From CAZULF01 sp964621215 (GTDB taxonomy: Bacteria; Pseudomonadota; Gammaproteobacteria; UBA1113), in NCBI GenBank assembly GCA_964621215.1, contig CAZULF010000049.1, positions 1-15,403 on the forward strand: a DNA stretch of 15,403 nucleotides, written 5' to 3'. The notes beneath the pieces were generated by a model. That model was not told the origin of the DNA and searched no databases. It saw only the letters and a list, made by a program, of their open reading frames with translations. Positions 1 through 4,972 of this stretch are shown here, one piece after another. The first letter of the stretch is position 1, and each line of letters opens with the position of its first letter. Position numbers and translations under genes: made by a program.

Positions 1-528
1 ATTTCCTTGCTGCGGTTCTGGCGACAATATACTTGTAGGTGCTGGCGCTTTTTCTTCTTCATTAGAAAGATCTTTTGAAGTCGTTAAAACAGCACCAGGA
101 TTTCCTCCCATAACATTATGTGCTGCCTCAACCACCTCCACCAATGAGTCCATGGCATCCGGCGTTTGTTGTTGTGCTAATCTTTTTTCTGCGTCCGCTT
201 CTTTTCGAGTATGGCTAACTGGTTTTGGCACGGAGATTTGTGCCCCTTTTGCTCCCGGAGCATGTGTGTTTTCTTTGTCTATTGCCGATTCAATAGGAGC
301 TGAACTAGTAATCGGTTGAATTGGACCTTGGGAAATGAAATTATCAGCCTGCTGCGGGCTAGGCTGTGGCACAGGCGTTGAGCTCGCCACCGGCGCATGC
401 TGCTTTTCTTCAACATATTTTTCTTGTTTTTGCTCTGCATGCAGATCAATTTGGCCAAGAACCGGCTTCGGCGCCGATTCTTGCCATATTTCCGCGGATG
501 GTGGAGTAAATGCTTTTGTATTGGCCAT
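1..528 (-). CDS. N-terminal part of an unknown disordered protein (runs off left edge)
   Basis: The minus strand is open without a stop from an ATG at 528-526 to base 1, giving at least 176 codons. The start is supported by AGGA at 542-539, ten bases upstream. The protein begins MANTKAFTPPSAEIWQ and is rich in Pro, Ala, Gln, Glu and Ser, with low-complexity runs such as STPVPQPSPQQ and EEEKAPAP. There is no signal peptide, membrane segment or recognisable domain in the visible part. Residues about 125-145 (MDSLVEVVEAAHNVMGG) could form one amphipathic helix. I do not recognise the family. In host-associated Legionellales such unstructured proteins are sometimes secreted effectors or scaffold proteins, but nothing here proves secretion. 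The neighbouring kinase/HIRAN pair is on the same strand but separated by 176 bases, so an own promoter is likely. Confidence 0.7.
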   Translation of the reverse strand, partial: MANTKAFTPPSAEIWQESAPKPVLGQIDLHAEQKQEKYVEEKQHAPVASSTPVPQPSPQQADNFISQGPIQPITSSAPIESAIDKENTHAPGAKGAQISVPKPVSHTRKEADAEKRLAQQQTPDAMDSLVEVVEAAHNVMGGNPGAVLTTSKDLSNEEEKAPAPTSILSPEPQQGN

Positions 529-570
529 TTGACTTATATCCTACTTCGGATTTAATGTACTTATATGCTA

Positions 571-576
571 AGTATA
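571..576 (-). promoter_or_regulatory. Possible -10 element for the left-edge gene
   Basis: Read on the minus strand these bases are TATACT, preceded by TG one base upstream of the usual extended -10 position. A transcript would start near 563, about 35 bases before the ATG at 528. No good -35 box sits 16-18 bases upstream, so the call rests on the -10 alone. Confidence 0.35.
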
Positions 577-606
577 CACCCTGAATAGGCAATAAATATT
601 AAGAAA

Positions 607-621
607 ATCTTAAAATAAGAT
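607..621 (-). terminator. Weak AT-rich hairpin downstream of the HIRAN gene
   Basis: The minus strand reads ATCTTA-TTT-TAAGAT followed by TTTCTT. The stem is only six mostly A:T pairs, so it would be a poor intrinsic terminator. A second hairpin at 676-697 (GAAAAC / GTTTTC arms) lies directly behind the HIRAN stop codon but has no U-run. Together they are the only candidates for ending the kinase/HIRAN transcript. Confidence 0.3.
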
Positions 622-704
622 GATTTTTATTTTTAGCTTGACAATCTTAAATCAATTAAGAACTCTCCGTTTTCAGAAAACTAATCAGATTGTTTTCATC
701 ACAG

Positions 705-1421
705 CTATTTAGGCGAAGCTCTTAAGGCAGCGACCTTCACATAAACATAAGCAGTCGGCCGCTCTGGAGTCCCATTTGTTTTTTCAATCCAAGCGTCAAT
801 AATACGTCCATCCTTCATCCACTTGAAAAATGTTGGAAGAAGGCCTTTATTGACATATCCGATAATATGTTCATTAGCACGGATCTGTATCGCTGGGGCT
901 TTGGTGATTTGATTCAGTTCAGTTGCAAAAGACACCTTACTACCAAGATGAGCACTGGCAGAAAAATCATTTTTATAATATCTGTAGCCCGCCACTTCTA
1001 ATAATAACTCACAACTGCCTTGTACATTATTAAATGGATGGATAACAGAAAATCCATCAGAGGGCAGCTTCGCCCCAGAATATCCCAATAATCCAAAATC
1101 GCTGATAGTAACATTTTTTTGAAGTCTAAGTTCTTCTAGATAATTTGGAAAATCACCACGTGTGCGTGGCGTTAATCGACGCATGAAGGCATTTAATACA
1201 TTTGAATAAGATTTTCCTGTATCTGGGAATGCAGGATATGAAACAAAGCCCTTTTCTTCCGCTGACTTAAAATCTGGCGAATCAACTAAATAATGGAGAC
1301 TTATATTATCATTTATTTTATTAAGCTCAGCGATAATATAACGCCCACGAGTTTGTTCGTCGGCAGACTGCCAAGCAAGAAGAAGTTTTGTCGGTTCTAT
1401 AATGTGCTCAATAAAATGCAT
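705..1421 (-). CDS. HIRAN-domain protein paired with a HipA-like kinase
   Basis: 238 residues. The C-terminal part (about 138-232) fits the HIRAN fold: a strand with LLLEVAGYRYY (140-149), then APAIQIRANEHIIGYVNKG (175-193) matching the HIRAN core 'NAI.V......IGYV...', and a final strand AYVYVKV (224-230). HIRAN domains are known from the helicase-like factor HLTF, where they bind the 3' end of single-stranded DNA. Residues 1-130 are a separate region; the stretch SNVLNAFMRRLTPRTRGDF (73-91) followed by ISDFGLLGYSGAKLPSDGF (106-124) resembles in order and spacing the HipA N-terminal subdomain (F..LLP...R..., then LL...G....GA). That second match is my inference by eye. The ATG lies one base after the kinase stop (TAA-T-ATG) and lacks a good ribosome-binding site, so translation is probably coupled to the kinase. 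The role is unknown; it could be a regulator or nucleic-acid-sensing partner of the kinase. Confidence 0.75.
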   Translation of the reverse strand: MHFIEHIIEPTKLLLAWQSADEQTRGRYIIAELNKINDNISLHYLVDSPDFKSAEEKGFVSYPAFPDTGKSYSNVLNAFMRRLTPRTRGDFPNYLEELRLQKNVTISDFGLLGYSGAKLPSDGFSVIHPFNNVQGSCELLLEVAGYRYYKNDFSASAHLGSKVSFATELNQITKAPAIQIRANEHIIGYVNKGLLPTFFKWMKDGRIIDAWIEKTNGTPERPTAYVYVKVAALRASPK

Positions 1422-1422
1422 A

Positions 1423-2457
1423 TTACTTTTCTAACTCTCTTAATAAATAATTATATCTTAATTGAAGCAATTGCAACATGAATTCTGCTCGTTCGGTCGA
1501 TAATTTGACTGGAACATCAAACGCTACGAGATCATTCAATATTTTCTCAAAAACTGCATTACTAACCCTCTTTAAACAGTTTAGCATTGTTATGCTGGTT
1601 TGAGGGTAGCTCATTGCAATTTTTTTCAGCATTTCTGCATGCCCAACACCAGCAGGATCATCTATACTCCATTTCATATGATGCCGACCTTTTGCAATAT
1701 ATCTCTTAAATCTGTCATTTTCTTTGAAGGAGGCAAATTTTTTCGCAGATATTTCATGCCCCATACTAGTTCCATTATCAAAAGCGGGAGCTATATATGT
1801 TTCTTGTATTTCTCTACCTCTCACAAAGGTAATGGTTCCCCAATTATCTTGATGTCGATCTGTGTTGCCAATCAGTGCATCAAATACAAAAAATTTTGCC
1901 CATTCTTGAGGCCAGTCTATCGATTTTACGGATTTTAAAGACCGAAAAATTTCTGAAATCGTTTCAACGCTATGTTTTGTCAGTTGGGGTTTAGCTTTTC
2001 TGTCAAATTCTGGAATAAGAATTTGGCAATAATCTCCGCCAGGAAGATATATTTCAGACTCTAGTATTTCAGTACTATTTTCTATATTAGGCTCTGAGGA
2101 GGCTGCTAACTTTACAAATGTCTTCCCTGAGCTAGTCGGTTCACGATAAAACCACTCAATTAATGCTCCTGATTGATCCTTTTTAGTATCATATGCAACA
2201 AAAGCAGGAGGAACAGTAATACCCATTTCACAACCTAAACGATAAGCTAAAATTTCTACCCAAAACTGCTCCAAATAGCGCTTTGAAGACCGCTTAAAGA
2301 GATATCGATGATTCGGTTTTAAAAAACCATACGGCACAAGAGTACGACTATAAAGCAAGGTCTTATCGCGTGCACCCTCAGGATAAACTAGATCATCCTC
2401 ATCACCGTACCAGCTAGCCACATCAATTGCTTCGTCAGCTTCTTGAATTCTTTTCAT
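1423..2457 (-). CDS. HipA-like serine/threonine protein kinase, short form
   Basis: 344 residues, against about 440 for E. coli HipA. The C-terminal kinase lobe is clear: the catalytic loop FDALIGNTDRHQDNWG (192-207) carries the expected Asp200, His202 and Asn205, and APAFDNGTSMG (223-233) supplies the metal-binding Asp227. Lys55 in YLFKRSSKR is a good candidate for the ATP-contacting lysine, and EQFWVEILAYRLG followed by GITVP (63-83) matches the conserved helix after it. The N-terminal HipA subdomain is missing; the downstream partner may supply its equivalent. HipA kinases phosphorylate targets such as aminoacyl-tRNA synthetases and cause growth arrest; the target here is unknown. No HipB-like helix-turn-helix antitoxin is present on either side. 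The start at 2457 has AGGAA at 2475-2471, a rather long 13-base spacing. It forms an operon with the HIRAN gene and is base-wise AT-rich. Confidence 0.85.
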   Translation of the reverse strand: MKRIQEADEAIDVASWYGDEDDLVYPEGARDKTLLYSRTLVPYGFLKPNHRYLFKRSSKRYLEQFWVEILAYRLGCEMGITVPPAFVAYDTKKDQSGALIEWFYREPTSSGKTFVKLAASSEPNIENSTEILESEIYLPGGDYCQILIPEFDRKAKPQLTKHSVETISEIFRSLKSVKSIDWPQEWAKFFVFDALIGNTDRHQDNWGTITFVRGREIQETYIAPAFDNGTSMGHEISAKKFASFKENDRFKRYIAKGRHHMKWSIDDPAGVGHAEMLKKIAMSYPQTSITMLNCLKRVSNAVFEKILNDLVAFDVPVKLSTERAEFMLQLLQLRYNYLLRELEK

Positions 2458-2663
2458 GAATTATCAAATTTTCCTTTTTTGATCTATAGTTGAGAATAAG
2501 CATTACAACATAGCTTAAGAGCTGAAAATACATTTAGCTGTGCAGATAGTATCATTCCCAACAAAAAAACACACGATCAGAATAAAATATTTTTACTATT
2601 TATGCATTTTTCTGTGTTAATGCATTAAGATAAACTGTTACAATCTAAAATTCCCCGAAAAAA

Positions 2664-2692
2664 TTGACATTACAGCTAATCCCGGTTAAATT
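2664..2692 (+). promoter_or_regulatory. Promoter of tRNA-Leu and deformylase
   Basis: A perfect -35 box TTGACA at 2664-2669 is followed after 16-17 bases by TTAAAT (2686-2691) or TAAATT (2687-2692), each matching four of six -10 consensus positions. Transcription would begin near 2698, about 17 bases before the mature tRNA 5' end at 2715. Confidence 0.6.
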
Positions 2693-2714
2693 TCTGGCCT
2701 GTATTAAGCACTTT

Positions 2715-2801
2715 GCCGAGGTGGTGAAACTGGTAGACACGCAAGTTTCAGGTACTTGTGGGGGCAACCCTGTGGAGGTTCGAGTCCTCTCCTCGGCACC
2801 A
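2715..2801 (+). tRNA. tRNA-Leu, anticodon CAG, CCA encoded
   Basis: An 87-nt class II tRNA folds by eye. The acceptor arms are GCCGAGG (2715-2721) and CCTCGGC (2791-2797), then discriminator A2798 and a genomically encoded CCA ending at 2801. The anticodon stem CAAGT/ACTTG encloses the loop TTCAGGT, so positions 34-36 are CAG, reading the leucine codon CUG, with G37 next to it. A long variable arm (GGGGGCAACCC region) as expected for leucine tRNAs precedes the T-arm with loop TTCGAGT. The tRNA is probably cotranscribed with def, which starts 17 bases later. Confidence 0.96.
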
Positions 2802-2818
2802 ATTTTAGACTAAAAAAT

Positions 2819-3343
2819 ATGGTTGCGATTCTTAACTACCCTAATTCACGATTACATATCAAAGCTGAGCAAGTTACCGATGTCACGGCGCCGGAAATTC
2901 AGCAAATTATTGATGACATGTTCCTCACATTGGAAAATACTGACAATTGTGCTGGCCTTGCAGCAACACAGCTTGATTTTGTTAACCCTAAAGCCATTAC
3001 TGTCTTAAATGACTACTCCGAAGACGGTAAGCAACCGCGTTGCTTAGTCAACCCAGAAATCATTGAACGTCATGGCGAGCAGACAGAAGATGAAGGGTGT
3101 ATGTCGGTCTACAGCACCCATATTCATGCTCCAGTGACACGTGCTGAGCGAATTAAAGTTCGAGCGCTAGATCGGCATGGAAAGCCGTTAGAATATGAAG
3201 CAACAGGTTTTATCGCCAAGCTGATCCAGCATGAGGTCGATCACTTGAATGGCATCATTTACTTACAACGTTTAAGTCCGTTAAAGCGTTCTCGTATTGA
3301 TGAAAAAATTCGAAAGATTATTTTGAATGCCAGCAGAAAATAA
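2819..3343 (+). CDS. def: Peptide deformylase
   Basis: 174 residues, close to the family's usual length of about 170. Peptide deformylase is an iron-dependent cytoplasmic enzyme that removes the formyl group from the N-terminal methionine of new proteins. All three motifs are present: GLAATQ (46-51, the GxGxAAxQ box with Leu in place of the second Gly-flanking residue), EGCMS (92-96) with metal ligand Cys94, and QHEVDH (137-142) with ligands His138 and His142 and catalytic Glu139. I chose the ATG at 2819. A longer in-frame reading from a TTG at 2756 would begin inside the tRNA gene and is an artefact. There is no Shine-Dalgarno sequence before 2819, only A-rich sequence. It is not followed by fmt as in E. 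coli, so this may be one of two deformylase genes. Confidence 0.93.
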   Translation: MVAILNYPNSRLHIKAEQVTDVTAPEIQQIIDDMFLTLENTDNCAGLAATQLDFVNPKAITVLNDYSEDGKQPRCLVNPEIIERHGEQTEDEGCMSVYSTHIHAPVTRAERIKVRALDRHGKPLEYEATGFIAKLIQHEVDHLNGIIYLQRLSPLKRSRIDEKIRKIILNASRK

Positions 3344-3351
3344 ATGTTTAC

Positions 3352-3386
3352 GTAGCCCGGACTCCGCTTCGCTTCATCCAGGCTAC
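3352..3386 (-). repeat. Dispersed palindromic repeat, copy 1
   Basis: On the minus strand the element reads GTAGCCTGGATGAAGCGAAG, then CGGAGTCCGGGCTAC. A near-identical plus-strand copy begins at 14554. Elements of this GTAGCC-GGATGAAGCGAAGCGGAATCC-type are widely scattered between genes of proteobacteria; I recognise the pattern but cannot name the family with certainty. Both copies sit just behind stop codons. Confidence 0.7.
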
Positions 3387-3393
3387 ATTTTTT
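3352..3393 (+). terminator. Repeat-derived hairpin with T-run after def
   Basis: Arms GTAGCCCGGA (3352-3361) and TCCAGGCTAC (3377-3386) pair with a single C/A mismatch and enclose a 15-base loop CTCCGCTTCGCTTCA. Six T residues follow at 3388-3393, the last of them inside the trxA stop codon, so it can serve as a Rho-independent terminator for def. The same element, read on the other strand, is present near 14554; it is a dispersed repeat (see that entry). Confidence 0.6.
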
Positions 3394-3715
3394 AGATACT
3401 GTCGTCTAAAAATGCAGTTAGCTGTGATTTGCTGAGTGCGCCGGTTTTGTTAGATTCAACTTCACCATCTTTAAACAAAATCAAAGTCGGAATAGCACGA
3501 ATACCATACTTAGGTGGCGTATCTGGGCTTTCATCGATGTTTAATTTAACAAATTTTACATTAGGATAAAGTTTTGCGACTTCTTCTAAAATAGGCGTAA
3601 TCGCTTTACAAGGACCACACCATTCAGCCCAAAAATCGACTAATACGGGTTTATCTGATTGCAAAACTTCAGACTCAAAATTAGTATCGTTAACACTGGT
3701 GACTTGATTACTCAT
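3392..3715 (-). CDS. trxA: Thioredoxin 1
   Basis: 107 residues, the typical length of E. coli thioredoxin 1. It reduces disulfides in cytoplasmic proteins such as ribonucleotide reductase, using electrons from thioredoxin reductase. The active site WCGPCK is at 32-37 with Cys33 and Cys36, the buried acidic residue is Asp27 in VDFWAEW, and the cis-proline is Pro76 in AIPTL. I place the start at the ATG 3715-3713, which has GAGG at 3728-3725 nine bases upstream. A TTG five codons earlier overlaps that ribosome-binding site, and another ATG at 3720 is out of frame. In many gammaproteobacteria trxA lies directly upstream of rho on the same strand; here it is turned away from rho and placed behind the com1-like gene. 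Confidence 0.95.
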   Translation of the reverse strand: MSNQVTSVNDTNFESEVLQSDKPVLVDFWAEWCGPCKAITPILEEVAKLYPNVKFVKLNIDESPDTPPKYGIRAIPTLILFKDGEVESNKTGALSKSQLTAFLDDSI

Positions 3716-3749
3716 AACATAAAACCTCAAGTTAAATTATTGATGCCAA

Positions 3750-3782
3750 TTTTGCCCTCGTTCGTTTGAGTCGAGGGCAAAA
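3750..3782. repeat. Perfect 11-bp inverted repeat between com1-like gene and trxA
   Basis: Arms TTTTGCCCTCG (3750-3760) and CGAGGGCAAAA (3772-3782) pair perfectly around an 11-base loop. It starts a few bases after the stop codon at 3789-3787 and precedes trxA. The U-run lies in the upstream arm rather than after the stem on the transcribed strand, so it is not a textbook intrinsic terminator. It could reduce read-through, be an RNA-processing site that sets different com1 and trxA levels, or stabilise the com1 mRNA end. Confidence 0.7.
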
Positions 3783-3786
3783 ATCC

Positions 3787-4572
3787 TTAGGAAAGCTTAT
3801 TGTTACGTGCTTGGGCAATTAATCCTTGCAACACTTCTTCATTAGTAGCGCCTGGAATTAAGATGGATTGAGAACTATTTTTTGTGTTAGCAATGACAAA
3901 GGCCGGCGTACCAACCAATTGTAACTTTTTAGCTAGGTTTTTATTAGTTTTCAACTCTTGAGCGATTGCAGCACTATTCATATCTTGCTGTAATTGTTCG
4001 ACGTTTAAACCAGCACTACGAGCAATTTGCAATACTTTATCTTTGTTGAGGGATTCGTTTGTCTGCATTAATGCATCATGGAAAGCGACATATTTACCTT
4101 GTTTCATAGCAGCTAATGCAGCTTTAGATGCATATTCAGAGCTGTTACCAAATATGGGAAACTCTTTATAAACCACTCGCAGCTTGGGGTCTTGTTTCAT
4201 AAGATCATCGATTAAAGCCGACATATCTTTGCAGTGCGGACATTGGTAATCAAAAAATTCTACAACAGTGACATCACCTGCCGTATTGCCTGCCACAGGG
4301 CTGGAGCTCGATTGAAACAATTCACTGGTGATACCCGGAATAACTTTTGCCGCCTCTTTTTGAATTTGCTGCATTTGTTGCATTTGCTGTTCTTGTAATT
4401 TTTGTTGAACTTCAATCAATATTTGTGGATTGTTTAATAAATAATCATGTACGATTTGTTGCACCTGCTGCTCTTGACCAGGCGAAAGAGTACTTGTGTT
4501 AGCAGCCGTAGCGCCAACGCTAGCGCCTAACAAGACAATGGCAGCAGCCAGAGAAAGGGATGGAAAACGCAT
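3787..4572 (-). CDS. com1: Com1-like periplasmic DsbA-family thiol oxidoreductase
   Basis: 261 residues. A Sec signal peptide is clear: MRFPS, a hydrophobic core LAAAIVLLGASVG, then ATA-A with likely cleavage after about residue 23. Residues 31-75 are a helical, Gln-rich segment (VQQKLQEQQMQQMQQIQ) of the type that dimerises DsbA2, ScsC and Com1 relatives. The thioredoxin-fold domain follows from about residue 99 with active site CPHC at 111-114 and the cis-proline in GTPAF (Pro223). The order signal peptide, short helical region, SPVAGN, VEFFDYQC, KEFPIFG closely follows Coxiella Com1, an envelope-exposed immunodominant antigen. Proteins of this family act in disulfide formation or isomerisation in the periplasm or at the outer membrane. 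The start has AAGGA at 4586-4582, nine bases upstream. It precedes trxA on the same strand, with a hairpin between them. Confidence 0.9.
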   Translation of the reverse strand: MRFPSLSLAAAIVLLGASVGATAANTSTLSPGQEQQVQQIVHDYLLNNPQILIEVQQKLQEQQMQQMQQIQKEAAKVIPGITSELFQSSSSPVAGNTAGDVTVVEFFDYQCPHCKDMSALIDDLMKQDPKLRVVYKEFPIFGNSSEYASKAALAAMKQGKYVAFHDALMQTNESLNKDKVLQIARSAGLNVEQLQQDMNSAAIAQELKTNKNLAKKLQLVGTPAFVIANTKNSSQSILIPGATNEEVLQGLIAQARNNKLS

Positions 4573-4648
4573 AGTAGATAATCCTTAATTCAATTGATTC
4601 AAACCTCGCTAGCTTAGCGGAAAATGCCCCCTACCTCAACAATTAAGT

Positions 4649-4677
4649 AATATAGTTTCAGGGCAAGATCGTCTAAA
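4649..4677 (-). promoter_or_regulatory. Promoter of the com1-like gene
   Basis: On the minus strand TTTAGA (4677-4672, four of six matches to the -35 consensus) is followed after exactly 17 bases by TATATT (4654-4649, five of six matches to the -10). Transcription would begin near 4642, leaving a 5' leader of about 70 bases. Confidence 0.6.
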
Positions 4678-4745
4678 TTTTTCGATTTATTAGTCTTTGC
4701 CATGCCCACGCAAGCCTGCATCCAGACTGTAAGATCTGGAATATT

Positions 4746-4775
4746 TTGACCTTGTGCCGCGCAAGTCCATCTAAA
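4746..4775 (+). promoter_or_regulatory. Possible rho promoter
   Basis: TTGACC (4746-4751, five of six) is followed after 18 bases by TCTAAA (4770-4775, four of six). The spacer contains an imperfect dyad CTTGTGCCGCGCAAG (4751-4765). A transcript starting near 4782 would give rho a leader of about 190 bases. With the minus-strand promoter at 4649-4677 it would form a divergent promoter region for com1 and rho. Confidence 0.4.
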
Positions 4776-4779
4776 AATG

Positions 4780-4972
4780 TAGCTTTTTCAAAAAGGCTAT
4801 GGTAAGCTGATTCTTAAGTAGGTGATGGAGAATTATCCACATCCTATTTTACTGAGTTATTAAGGTATTTCCCGTCCATGGAGCCAAATTCGGCTCACCC
4901 ATGGGGAAATTCTCTTTCCTTCTTTATATTTCCATTAATTTTTCAACCAACCTAAAGCGTGAATCTATATTT
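4780..4972 (+). promoter_or_regulatory. Structured, G-poor rho leader
   Basis: This is the main part of the 400-base gene-free stretch at 4573-4972. It holds an imperfect palindrome at 4780-4799 (TAGCTTTTT / AAAAA-G-GCTA). A larger hairpin follows at 4868-4909, with TTTCCC and GAGCC arms facing GGCTC and GGGAAA and a CCATGG on each side. Then comes a run of 50 bases without any G (4907-4956), containing about twelve C. Unstructured C-rich, G-poor RNA is what Rho binds (rut), and E. coli Rho is known to limit its own synthesis by termination in its leader. That this leader does the same is inference. Confidence 0.4.
4878..4955 (+). CDS. Possible 25-residue leader peptide before rho
   Basis: ATG at 4878 opens a 25-codon frame beginning MEPNSAHPWGN and ending in PT with TAA at 4953-4955, 17 bases before the rho start. 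AAGG at 4862-4865 lies 12 bases upstream. The frame runs through the large leader hairpin and the G-free stretch, so its translation would compete with Rho loading. E. coli also has a short leader frame (rhoL) in this position but the sequences are not alike. It may equally be a chance frame. Confidence 0.22.
   Translation: MEPNSAHPWGNSLSFFIFPLIFQPT

Noticed and set aside
335..532. Plus-strand 65-codon Cys-rich frame
   Set aside because: It mirrors the longer open frame on the minus strand, lacks a ribosome-binding site and has a composition typical of a shadow frame.
2458..2663. A HipB-type antitoxin gene upstream of the HipA-like kinase
   Set aside because: All frames in this stretch are broken by frequent stops, and no helix-turn-helix sequence could be read.
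2756..2818. Longer N-terminus for peptide deformylase from a TTG
   Set aside because: It lies inside the tRNA-Leu gene and its residues do not fit the deformylase N-terminus; the ATG at 2819 does.
4901..4972. Upstream ATG adding 24 residues to Rho
   Set aside because: The ATG sits within the leader hairpin without a ribosome-binding site, and the added residues (hydrophobic, Phe/Ile-rich) are unlike the following charged repeats.
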